This document shows positions 7,010 through 15,647 of a stretch of DNA of 53,432 bases, piece by piece. The notes under the pieces were generated by a model. That model was given only the letters and a program-made list of their open reading frames with translations, had not been told where the DNA came from and did no database searches. Numbering within the stretch: position 1 is the stretch's first letter; the number at the start of each line of letters is the position of its first letter. The stretch is from assembly GCA_905235375.1 (NCBI GenBank), contig CAJOLH010000014.1, positions 1 to 53,432 on the forward strand. The letters are read 5' to 3'. The DNA comes from an uncultured Bacteroidales bacterium. GTDB lineage: Bacteria; Bacteroidota; Bacteroidia; Bacteroidales; UBA3663. Made by a program: the position numbers and the translations under genes.

Positions 7010-8125
7010 TTATTTTTGCCAAACGCGCACCCAATCGATTTCGTACGAAAGGGGAAGGGCATTTTCATCCACACCATTCATACCGCCCCAATCGCCGCCC
7101 CAAGCGAGGTTGAGGATGACGTAGAAGGGAGCATTGTAGGGCCAGTCGGTGCGTCCGAGGCCACGATTGTCGTAGCTGAGCTGCACCTTGCCATCGACGT
7201 AGGTGGTGATGTTCTCAGCAGTCCAAAGGATGGCGTAGGTATGGAACTCACCCTCTGCACCAGCCAAGTACATCTCGTGGGTAACCTGGGTACCATTGGA
7301 ATGGACGTGATCGATGGCATGGAGACTCGACGATACGTAGTTGGGATGGCATCCGACCTCCTCCATGATGTCGATTTCGCCATCGTCAGGCCATGCACGG
7401 AAGTTGACAGGCATCATCCAGAATGCAGGCCATGTGCCCTTGCCCTTTGGCAGCTTGAGGCTGGCCTCGATGTAGCCGTACTGCCAGCCGGTCTTCGCAT
7501 TGGCATAGACACGACCCGAATAGATCTTTCCGTTCTCCTTGAAGCAGTTGATGGAGAGGATGCCGCCCTTGACAGTGGCCACCTCACGACCACCGGGTGA
7601 AGCTACATTGACGTAGGTCTGCAGCTCATGGTTGACCCATCCGGGATTGGCTACCTGATAGGTCCAGCCGTTCTGCTCGTCGATGGTGCCATCCTTCTCG
7701 AACTCATCATGCCAGACGAGCTTATAGTCGGGACCCATGGGGCAAACGATGCTGGGCTTGGTAGCAGCCTCCTGCGTGATGGTTACAAACTCGCGCTGGG
7801 AACCAGCCTTGACAGTGATCTGTCCCTGGCGTGGCTCAAAGTTGACGTTTTCGGAGATGGTGACAGTGACGGAAGCAGCGCCAGCCTTACCCGATTCGGG
7901 GGTGACGGTGAACCACGTCTCGCCACTGGTGGCAAAGGCAGCCCATTCGCGATCGGCCTGGACACTGACGGTAGAAGTGCCGCCCTCGGCAGGTACGCTG
8001 ATGGTTGAAGGCGTGGCAGAGAGCTGGATGTTGACGATGTCATTATCATCGTTGTCACTGCTACCGCAAGCTGAGAATGTCAGCAGGATGCCTGCTGCGA
8101 TAGTCAGTATATTCATTATTTTCAT
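7010..8125 (-). CDS. BACON-GH16 endo-beta-glucanase (laminarinase/MLG-ase type), lipoprotein
   Basis: Surface lipoprotein of 371 residues. The start at 8125 is chosen because it begins a lipoprotein signal (lipobox FSAC, Cys20); a longer frame to 8197 adds 24 residues that do not fit. A BACON domain (about 30-120) precedes the GH16 domain (about 132-371). The catalytic segment DGEIDIMEEVG has nucleophile Glu250 and acid/base Glu255 in the ExDxxE form with the beta-bulge residue, typical of laminarinase-like GH16 rather than the Bacillus lichenase form. Characterised BACON-GH16 relatives in Bacteroides cut mixed-linkage or beta-1,3-glucan. It follows the binding protein gene after a 112-nt gap holding a strong hairpin, and is followed closely by GH3. 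Confidence 0.93.
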   Translation of the reverse strand: MKIMNILTIAAGILLTFSACGSSDNDDNDIVNIQLSATPSTISVPAEGGTSTVSVQADREWAAFATSGETWFTVTPESGKAGAASVTVTISENVNFEPRQGQITVKAGSQREFVTITQEAATKPSIVCPMGPDYKLVWHDEFEKDGTIDEQNGWTYQVANPGWVNHELQTYVNVASPGGREVATVKGGILSINCFKENGKIYSGRVYANAKTGWQYGYIEASLKLPKGKGTWPAFWMMPVNFRAWPDDGEIDIMEEVGCHPNYVSSSLHAIDHVHSNGTQVTHEMYLAGAEGEFHTYAILWTAENITTYVDGKVQLSYDNRGLGRTDWPYNAPFYVILNLAWGGDWGGMNGVDENALPLSYEIDWVRVWQK

Positions 8126-8172
8126 CGTTGAGTATAAAGAATTATTAAGAATAGAATCCCTTGGAATCAAAA

Positions 8173-8206
8173 CTGCCTGACGTGTCCTGACGGGCACATC
8201 AGGCAG
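8173..8206 (-). promoter_or_regulatory. Intra-operon hairpin, possible attenuator
   Basis: In the gap between the binding-protein gene and GH16 the arms CTGCCTGACGTGTCC and GGGCACATCAGGCAG pair over 15 positions (one mismatch, one G-T) with a four-base loop. On the transcribed minus strand the hairpin is followed by TTTTGATT. This is terminator-like but lies inside an apparent operon, so it may be a partial terminator or an mRNA 3'-end barrier that lowers GH16/GH3 output relative to SusCD. Confidence 0.65.
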
Positions 8207-8237
8207 CGCTTACACACACATTATTACTAACAAAACG

Positions 8238-10631
8238 CTAATCAGCTTCCTGAATGATGATATCCTTGATGGTCACTTCACTGCCAGCGGGATTGCCTGC
8301 GAAGTCGAACACCATCTTGAATGTATCATTGGTGATGTCGCCCTTGGGCAGAGTGAGGTCAGTAAGCTCGACTACTTTCTCCTCGTAGGCCTCACAGGAA
8401 TGACGATCGCCGGTGAGGTAGTTTTCGTCGTTGCCGTTCTCGGTGAACTTGACGGTCACGCCGGGCTGATCCTGGTTGGCGAAGAGCGTAAAGCGGATGT
8501 TATACTTCTTGTCGGCGCTGATGTCGGCCTTGCCCAGTTCGGTGGCGATGTGCCACTGAGCCTGCCACTGGTCGCTCGTAGCCTCAGGGAGCACGATGGT
8601 GTAGCTGTTGCCCTCGACGACAGTCTCGGGATCGGCTATCTGTGCCCAGCCGGGAGCATAGTAGAACGAAATGGTCGGGTGAGAGCCCTTGAGCCAGAGG
8701 TTGCGGTCGCCATTGAGATCCCAGTCAATATGCTTCGGGCCCTTGTGAACCTGCAGGTGCATATCGCTGACGGTGATGACCGTATTGGCTGCATTGCCGC
8801 CGAAGTCGTAGATGATCTTCAGGTTGGTGATGTCAGCCACCTCGGCACCGTCCTTGGATGTCATCGGCACGTCAATCAGCGTTACCCATGTCTCCTCGTA
8901 AGCTGTTACCGCATGACGGTCCTCGGTGAGGAAGACGTTGTCGTTGTCCTCCTGCGTGAGCTTGACGGTGACGCCTGGATGATCGGTGCTCGACACAATC
9001 TTGCAACGGAAGTCGTAGGTGAGATCCTTGCTGAGGGTGATGCCGGTGTTGTGGAATCCTGTCTGACCCATCCACTGGTCGGAGGTAGCTTCTGGCAAGG
9101 TCCAGGTGTAGGAAGTACCATTTATCTCACATTCGGGATCGGCAATCTGCGACCATCCGGGAGCATACCAGTACTGCAGATCGACGGGCATACCTTCGAG
9201 CAGATTTTCGCCGCTCCAATCACCTTCATCACCGGGTGCGGGTTCATCGGACGGAGGAACGATGGTGTTCTTGCTGTGCTCGATGAAGCAGATGTTCTTG
9301 ATGGTCACATCGGTGCCGGCTTCATTGCCGCCGAAGTCGAGGAAGAAGTCGTAGGTGAGACCGCCGAGGTCGATGCCAGGCACGTCGTAGAAGTAGTAGA
9401 TGTAGTCATCCATAGCACCTACCTTGACACGATCGGCGCAGATGAAGTTGCCATCATTGCCCGCGCCAGTCTGTACGAGCTTGACGGTGATGCCGGGATG
9501 ATCCTTGGTAGAGGTGATGACGCACGAGAAGTCGTAGTTCTGTCCAGCGGGCACGATGGTGTTGTCGAGCGAGGTGTGGAGCGAGAACTGAGCCTGCCAC
9601 TGGTCGGAGGTAGCCTCGGGGAGACTTACCTTGATGCTGTTGCCGTCAAATTCGTATGGGAAGTCGGCAATCTGAGCCCAACCTGGAGCGTAGTAGATCG
9701 TGTTGAAGACTGGGTTGGCCTGCTTCCAGAGGTTGTCGGGACTATTATAGTCGAAGCCAGCGAATACAGTCTCATGGGTGGTGGTAAGGATGTACTGCCA
9801 TGCGATGCCAGAGGTTTCGCTGACGAGAGTCATCGACTTGGTGGTCATGTTGACAACGAGGTAGCGGGGATTCTGCCAGATGTCATCGTTGGCAATGTAG
9901 GGGAAATAGGTCTTTGCGGGGAAGGTCAGGTAAAGGTCATCGCCATCAACCTCGAAACCATAGGTGGTTGACATGGCCTCAACGGGCATACTGAAGTCTT
10001 CGGTAGCACCAGTGGTATTGAGCGCGGCGGTACCGTAGTTGACGTACATCGTACCGTTGGCACCTGGGTTGAAGGTGTAGCGATAGTCATCGGTGAACTC
10101 AAGGAAGTTGTCGTAGAGGCCGGTACCCTTCTTGTCATCGGGCTGGGCTGACCACCATCCGGTAGGATTGCCTGCGTTTTCACCGCAACCAAGATGACCC
10201 GGTGTATTGTTATCTATATACCAGGGAGCCTTGCTGAGCATGGTGACGTAGCGGGTGAAATCGACGATGGTGTTGTCGATATGGAAAGTCTTGGTGATCT
10301 TTCCGTCGCTGATGCCGTTGCGATTGCCGATCTGAACGGTGACGGTATAGTCGCCCGCAGTGGTAAAGATACGCTGAAAGCCGTTGACGGTGCTACTCTC
10401 AATCTTCTTGCCGGTATCGATGCGCCAAATGGGATAGACACCCTTGGCACCCTTGAGGCTGAGGGTCACCTGATTGATGGACTGATCAACAGAGATGTCA
10501 ACCATATCCTCGAAGGAGGATGCCTGAGGCACGCCGTTCTCGTTGAGCCCTTCGATGTCGTCGGGTGAGCAGGCAACCAACGAACCAGCTACCAGAAGGG
10601 CACTGAATATATATTTGAATGGATTATTCAT
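8238..10631 (-). CDS. Surface glycan-binding lipoprotein with three tandem modules
   Basis: Lipoprotein of 797 residues with lipobox LVAC (Cys21), encoded in the usual position after SusD. Residues about 40-120 resemble a PKD/Ig-like fold. About 125-290 is a separate domain (PWYIDNNTPGHLGCGENAG, GWWSAQPDDK) with unknown details. Then come three homologous modules at about 299-455, 476-631 and 643-796. Each carries YAPGW[AS]QIAD, LPEATSDQW, a DHPG/DQPGVTVK stretch, a DR motif and a C-terminal DFxGNxA segment, looking like carbohydrate-binding beta-sandwiches. The conserved Trp, Tyr and Gln suggest sugar stacking. No catalytic motif is visible. It should capture glucan at the cell surface and feed SusC/SusD. 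Binding specificity is not readable from sequence. Confidence 0.85.
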   Translation of the reverse strand: MNNPFKYIFSALLVAGSLVACSPDDIEGLNENGVPQASSFEDMVDISVDQSINQVTLSLKGAKGVYPIWRIDTGKKIESSTVNGFQRIFTTAGDYTVTVQIGNRNGISDGKITKTFHIDNTIVDFTRYVTMLSKAPWYIDNNTPGHLGCGENAGNPTGWWSAQPDDKKGTGLYDNFLEFTDDYRYTFNPGANGTMYVNYGTAALNTTGATEDFSMPVEAMSTTYGFEVDGDDLYLTFPAKTYFPYIANDDIWQNPRYLVVNMTTKSMTLVSETSGIAWQYILTTTHETVFAGFDYNSPDNLWKQANPVFNTIYYAPGWAQIADFPYEFDGNSIKVSLPEATSDQWQAQFSLHTSLDNTIVPAGQNYDFSCVITSTKDHPGITVKLVQTGAGNDGNFICADRVKVGAMDDYIYYFYDVPGIDLGGLTYDFFLDFGGNEAGTDVTIKNICFIEHSKNTIVPPSDEPAPGDEGDWSGENLLEGMPVDLQYWYAPGWSQIADPECEINGTSYTWTLPEATSDQWMGQTGFHNTGITLSKDLTYDFRCKIVSSTDHPGVTVKLTQEDNDNVFLTEDRHAVTAYEETWVTLIDVPMTSKDGAEVADITNLKIIYDFGGNAANTVITVSDMHLQVHKGPKHIDWDLNGDRNLWLKGSHPTISFYYAPGWAQIADPETVVEGNSYTIVLPEATSDQWQAQWHIATELGKADISADKKYNIRFTLFANQDQPGVTVKFTENGNDENYLTGDRHSCEAYEEKVVELTDLTLPKGDITNDTFKMVFDFAGNPAGSEVTIKDIIIQEAD

Positions 10632-10650
10632 ATTTTTAATTTGTTATCAA

Positions 10651-12189
10651 TTAATACTCATTCTGCTTGAGAGCGACATCAGAATCGAGCTCAGACTGAG
10701 CGATGGGGATGTACTTCTTGCTGGGAGTCCAAGTGCCTACGCGGCCCTGATCGTTGGGATTGGTGCCATCGCAGGGAGTGGGAACGAGCACGGAGGCTGC
10801 AAGACCAGTGCGAACGAGGTCCCAGTAGCGCTTACCTTCGCCTACAAACTCGAGCTTACGCTCGTTGATGATGTTGTCGATGGTGGCATCGACAGCACCC
10901 AGACCAGCGCGCTGACGCACCTGGGTGAGCAGCGACTTGGCATCGCCAGAATTGAGGCGAACCATCAGCTCGGCAGCATTGAGCAAAGTCTCGGCATAGC
11001 GGTAGTATCGGAGGTTGTTGTTGTAGTTGAGGTTGTTGTCGAAACCGGCATCAGCATTGTTGGCCGAGAATGGACGATACTTGTTGAGCCAAATGTGGGT
11101 GTCCTGGAAACGGTTGGTGTATTCAACGCCACGCACATCCCAGCAGGTAGCATCGCGACGCACGTCGCCGGGTTCGAACATATTGTAGGTGGCTGTGCGA
11201 ACTGGGAGGAATCCCCATCCGTCGGCACCAGCGTTCAAGCCGTCGCCACCAGGCCATGAGTTGGGGGCAATGAGAGTAGGAAGCACGGTACCACCGATAG
11301 CCAGTGGGCTGCTCCATCCACGCTCGTTATTGCCATCCTCGTAGTTGATTTCCCAGATTGACTCTTCACACCATTCGCCGGTCTCCTCCCAGAGGTTGGC
11401 ATAGTTGGGGTTGAGTGCGTACTTGCCCGACGAGATGATCTCGTTCATAAAGCCGAGGGCTTTGCTGTAGCGGCCCTGGTCGTTCTGGTACATCACCATC
11501 TCGGCATACATCATGTAGATCATTGCCTGCGAAATGCGTCCGCTGTTGGCATCGTCCCAGCGCATGGGGAGCACACCAGAGGCAGCCACTTCCTCGAGTT
11601 CGACGATGAGCTGGTCATAAACCTCGTCGGCAGTAATCTGCGGGGCAGTGTAAGGAGCGGTAAGATTCTCAAGATAGAAGGGGATGTTGCCGAAATAGTG
11701 CCACAGCATGTTGTAGTAGAACACGCGGAGGCCACGGGCCTGCATCTCGTAGGAAGTCTTGTTGGCTGCCGTCATGTCGGGCACGTTGTACTCGATATAC
11801 TTGAGCACGTCGTTGCAGCGCTTGACGCCACTGTAATCGACAGTCCAGAGCGAAGAGAGGGTGTTGTTCTCGTTGGCCTGGTAGTTGGAGAGCATGTGCC
11901 AGTTCTGCATATCTCCAAGGTTGGCACCGCCTACCCAGAAGAGGTCGCCCATGATCTCGGCGTCGATGTTGAGTGCATTGTACTGTCCAAGTCCCCAGTC
12001 GGGCCAATGGATGGGATCATAGGCGGCGATAAGAGCCTCCTGGATGTGAGCATCGGTGGTGTAATATTCTTCAAGGGGCTCACCTGTCGGATTCTCCACG
12101 TCAAGGAAGGAGTCGCTGCAGGCCGTGAAGGTCATGGCAGCAGCTGCCATCAGTAAACCAAAATATTTCGTTTTCATTTGAGTAGTCAT
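10651..12189 (-). CDS. SusD/RagB-family surface binding lipoprotein
   Basis: Outer-membrane lipoprotein of 512 residues that caps the SusC transporter. The lipobox is TFTAC (Cys24), followed by SDSFLDVENPTGEPLEEYY, the classic SusD N-terminus. TPR-like helices and the C-terminal RagB segment (LRYYRYAETLLNAAELMVR, RQRAG, INERKLEFVGEGKRYWDLVR) are complete. A second ATG at 12177 would give a shorter signal (508 residues) and is equally plausible. It starts nine bases after the SusC stop and is followed 19 bases later by the binding-protein gene, so all three are one transcript. Confidence 0.96.
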   Translation of the reverse strand: MTTQMKTKYFGLLMAAAAMTFTACSDSFLDVENPTGEPLEEYYTTDAHIQEALIAAYDPIHWPDWGLGQYNALNIDAEIMGDLFWVGGANLGDMQNWHMLSNYQANENNTLSSLWTVDYSGVKRCNDVLKYIEYNVPDMTAANKTSYEMQARGLRVFYYNMLWHYFGNIPFYLENLTAPYTAPQITADEVYDQLIVELEEVAASGVLPMRWDDANSGRISQAMIYMMYAEMVMYQNDQGRYSKALGFMNEIISSGKYALNPNYANLWEETGEWCEESIWEINYEDGNNERGWSSPLAIGGTVLPTLIAPNSWPGGDGLNAGADGWGFLPVRTATYNMFEPGDVRRDATCWDVRGVEYTNRFQDTHIWLNKYRPFSANNADAGFDNNLNYNNNLRYYRYAETLLNAAELMVRLNSGDAKSLLTQVRQRAGLGAVDATIDNIINERKLEFVGEGKRYWDLVRTGLAASVLVPTPCDGTNPNDQGRVGTWTPSKKYIPIAQSELDSDVALKQNEY

Positions 12190-12198
12190 TTTAATGGG

Positions 12199-15100
12199 TT
12201 AGAATGAAATATTGAATCCAACAGTCCATGTGCGAGCCTGAGGATAGACACCACGATCGATGCCGAGAGAAGTTCCACCCGAACCGATTTCGGGATCGAA
12301 GCCCCAATACTTAGTCCATGTTACGAGGTTCTCGACCATACCGTAGATGCGGATGCGCTCGATTAGGGCGCGACGCGTGATCTTGGCAGGCAGAGTGTAG
12401 CCAAGGCTCATGTTCTTGATGCGGAGATAAGAGCCGTCACAAACGTAGAGGTCGGAAACCTGCCAGTTGGTCTCGTCGCCCAAAGCAAGACGAGGATACT
12501 TGTCAGATGTGCCCTCACCCGTCCAGCGGTCGAGCATCCACTTGGGATAGTTGCCTGAGTAAACATCCGAACGATAGGTGCCATCAAAGACATCTGCACC
12601 CTGCACGCCTTGGAGGAAGATGTTGAAGTCGAAGCCCTTCCAGTCGGCATTGACATTGAAGCCGAATGTCCAGTCGGGAGTACCGTTACCGATGTCGGTG
12701 CGGTCGTCAGTGGTGATGGCGCCATCGCCATTCAAATCGACAAAGCGAACGTCGCCGGGGACAGCCTTAGGCTGAATGAGATTGCCGTCGGCATTGCGAT
12801 AGGCATTCACTTCTTCCATGTTCTGGAATATGCCATCGGTCTTGTAGCCGTAGAAGAAGGGGAATGGCTTGCCGTTCTCGGCACGTGTTCCACCACCCGA
12901 GATACCCTGAATGCCATCCAACGAGAGGAAGCCTTCGGTATTACCGAGATTCTTCAGCTTGTTCTTCAGGTACGAAACATTACCCTTGAGGGAGTAATGG
13001 AAATCGCTGACATGACCCTTGTAGCCGAGTTCGATTTCGACACCCTTGTTCTCCATGTCGCCGACATTGCCAAGAGGCTTGGTCTCGCCCACGTAGCTTG
13101 GGATAGGCATCGTGATAATCATGCCGTTGGTCTTCTTGTTGAAGTAATCGACGCTAAGGGTGATGGCATCGTGCATGAAGCCCAGGTCGATACCGAGATC
13201 GTGCTGCTCGGATTCCTCCCATTTCAGGTCAGGATTGGCAATACGATTGGCCTTCGAGCCATTGCGCTTGGTAGCGACGCGTCCAAAGAGGACGTTGTTG
13301 CCCATCGAAGTCAGCGTAGTATAGGTGAAGTCACCGATGTTGTCGTTACCATTCTTACCCCAGCTGTAGCGCAACTTGCCAATGGAAATCCAATCGGGCA
13401 GGTTGAGGAACTCCTCGTTTGCAAAGTTCCAGCCAAGCGAGAACGATGGGAAGACACCGTACTTGTTGTTCGAACCGAAGCGGCTGGATCCGTCGCGACG
13501 TACGGTGAACTGGAGCATGTAGCGCTCGTCGTAGTTATAGCTGCCACGGGCGAAGAGTGAAGAGAGGGTATGCTCGGTGAAAGGACCGCCATACACACTA
13601 TACTGAATGGTAGTGCCGGTGATGTTGCCGTCGGCATCCTTCGAGAGTTCAAAGTTACCCGTAGCATAGTCGATCGACGGTTTGTCGATATTCACAAGGT
13701 TCCAACGGCTGCCGCCGACCTGATCACCCTTCGACTTGAAGGCCGACTGACCGAGCACGATGTTGAACGAGTGACGTCCGAGCGTCTTGTCGTAGGAAAG
13801 GACGTTTTCGATCTGCCACGTTGTACTCTTGCTTGAGCCTGCCGATGCCGAGGTGTGCTCCTGATGGTTGTTGCCCGACAGATAATAGAGAGACTTGACA
13901 GCGCCATTGTATCCCCAGAAGGAAAGGTCAGAGCTGTAGGAGAAGTTGTACTTCAGGTTATCCCACAGACCCAGACTGATGCTGAAATGAGGCACAAACT
14001 TATGGCTCCAGTTCTTTGATGGAGTTTGGGCAACCATCATGGCGATGGGGTTGTTCATCTCCTGATAGGCACCGCCGTAGCTGGCGATGGTATATGGATT
14101 ACCGTTCTCATCGGTAGGCAGGTCATAATCGGCATAGGTAGCCTTCATTGTCTCTGCGTACGCTCCCGAAACAGTTGGTGTCAGAATTGGTGACATATAG
14201 AGGGCAGAGCCAAGGACTGAACCATACTCGGAGTTTGTCGAGATGCCAGTGCTGTGGGTGCGCATATATGAGAGGTTGACCGAAAGATCGAGCTTGTTGA
14301 GGAAGATACGATCCTTGGTGGCATCGAGCAACGTATAATTGTTGTTGGAGCGAATGGTAAGACGGTCATAGTTCGACTGACCATAGTTACCGCCAACGAT
14401 ACCTTCCTGGCTGAAATAGCCGATCGAAAGATAGTAGTTCACCTTGTCAGAAGCTCCGCTGATGGAGACATCATGGTTGATGATGGGTGCGTTGTCGTTG
14501 AATACAAGATCCTGCCAGTCGGTACCGCCATTCACGGGAATGACATTGCCCATGGCATCCTGCAGATTGTAGGGATCGGCATAAATAGGATCCTGGCCTG
14601 CGTTCACGTATTTCTCGTTCTGGAGAACGGCATACTCGGTGGCATTGGTCACATCGCGATGCTTCCATGCTGACTGCCAGCCCCACGAAGCATTGTAGTT
14701 GATCTGAGCCTTGCCCATCTTGCCCTTCTTGGTAGTGACGAGGATGACACCATTGGCAGCACGTGCACCATAGATGGCACCCGAAGCGGCATCCTTCAAG
14801 ACTTCGATACTCTCGATATCGTTAGGATTCACAAAGTCGAGACCGCCATCGATAGGCATACCATCGACGATGTAGAGAGGGTCGGAATTGTTGATGGTAC
14901 CCGTACCACGGACGCGAACACGCGAAGATTCGCCAGGCTGACCGGAGTTGGCTGTTACATTGACACCTGCAGCCAGACCTTTCAGGGCATTGTCAACTCG
15001 CACGGGAGCCTTGCCTGCGAAGTCCTCGCTGCTGACTTTTGCGATAGATGCGGTTACGACGCTCTTCTTCTGAACACCATAACCTACTACGACAACGTCT

Positions 15101-15423
15101 TCGAGCAGCTTGTTGTCCTCGACGAGCACAATGTGCATCTGAGGTTTGGCGACCTGCTCCTGCGCAACATAGCCCACGAAGCTGAATCCGATGGTAGCAC
15201 CTGCCGGAACACCAGTGAGGGAGAAATTGCCATCGATATCAGTGATAGCACCGATGGTTGTTCCCTTGACATAGGCATTGACACCGATGACGGGCTCGCC
15301 CATTTCATCAACGACAACGCCATTCACCACCATATTCTGGGCAAAAAGCCCCAATGGTGAGAAAAGAAGGACAGCAAGGAACGTTATGATCCTTGACATC
15401 CGTTTGTCTGAAGTTTTTCTCAT
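12199..15423 (-). CDS. SusC/RagA-family TonB-dependent outer-membrane transporter
   Basis: Outer-membrane importer of 1074 residues for glycan oligosaccharides, energised by TonB. After a signal peptide (about 1-29) comes a carboxypeptidase-regulatory-like domain (VVDEMGEPVIGVNAYVKGTT, ITDIDGNFSL), then a TonB-box-like stretch (EDVVVVGYGVQKK), the plug domain (DNALKGLAAGV, VRVRGTGTINNSDPLYIVDG, SIEVLKDAASGAIYGARAANG), and the 22-strand barrel ending in an aromatic TVGFNISF. The length is normal for the family. It is the first gene of the operon and is preceded by a perfect -7 box and a leader of about 95 nt. Confidence 0.97.
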   Translation of the reverse strand: MRKTSDKRMSRIITFLAVLLFSPLGLFAQNMVVNGVVVDEMGEPVIGVNAYVKGTTIGAITDIDGNFSLTGVPAGATIGFSFVGYVAQEQVAKPQMHIVLVEDNKLLEDVVVVGYGVQKKSVVTASIAKVSSEDFAGKAPVRVDNALKGLAAGVNVTANSGQPGESSRVRVRGTGTINNSDPLYIVDGMPIDGGLDFVNPNDIESIEVLKDAASGAIYGARAANGVILVTTKKGKMGKAQINYNASWGWQSAWKHRDVTNATEYAVLQNEKYVNAGQDPIYADPYNLQDAMGNVIPVNGGTDWQDLVFNDNAPIINHDVSISGASDKVNYYLSIGYFSQEGIVGGNYGQSNYDRLTIRSNNNYTLLDATKDRIFLNKLDLSVNLSYMRTHSTGISTNSEYGSVLGSALYMSPILTPTVSGAYAETMKATYADYDLPTDENGNPYTIASYGGAYQEMNNPIAMMVAQTPSKNWSHKFVPHFSISLGLWDNLKYNFSYSSDLSFWGYNGAVKSLYYLSGNNHQEHTSASAGSSKSTTWQIENVLSYDKTLGRHSFNIVLGQSAFKSKGDQVGGSRWNLVNIDKPSIDYATGNFELSKDADGNITGTTIQYSVYGGPFTEHTLSSLFARGSYNYDERYMLQFTVRRDGSSRFGSNNKYGVFPSFSLGWNFANEEFLNLPDWISIGKLRYSWGKNGNDNIGDFTYTTLTSMGNNVLFGRVATKRNGSKANRIANPDLKWEESEQHDLGIDLGFMHDAITLSVDYFNKKTNGMIITMPIPSYVGETKPLGNVGDMENKGVEIELGYKGHVSDFHYSLKGNVSYLKNKLKNLGNTEGFLSLDGIQGISGGGTRAENGKPFPFFYGYKTDGIFQNMEEVNAYRNADGNLIQPKAVPGDVRFVDLNGDGAITTDDRTDIGNGTPDWTFGFNVNADWKGFDFNIFLQGVQGADVFDGTYRSDVYSGNYPKWMLDRWTGEGTSDKYPRLALGDETNWQVSDLYVCDGSYLRIKNMSLGYTLPAKITRRALIERIRIYGMVENLVTWTKYWGFDPEIGSGGTSLGIDRGVYPQARTWTVGFNISF

Positions 15424-15523
15424 GTTAACAATTAAATTTTAGTAAATAATATAAAGTGTTGGAAGATTTTCATGTAGTGTCGAGAGGAAAGCGCAGGTCA
15501 ATACGCTTTCCGCATTTTCGCTG

Positions 15524-15531
15524 CAAAGATA
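15524..15531 (-). promoter_or_regulatory. -7 element for the susCD operon
   Basis: The minus strand reads TATCTTTGC, a perfect TAnnTTTG, about 100 nt upstream of the SusC ATG. No TTG is found 19-20 bp further upstream. Lack of a -33 element is expected for an activator-dependent promoter and fits control by the SusR-like regulator encoded next upstream. The 15424-15647 gap holds nothing else I can identify. Confidence 0.6.
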
Positions 15532-15647
15532 GGGCAATTATCCGTAAGTTGTACTTTCAAGTAATGTGTATCGGTAAATTCCACAATATAGATTCGTTTG
15601 TTTTTCAATAGATTGGATTTATGCATCGGTAACATTCAGTTGAGCCT

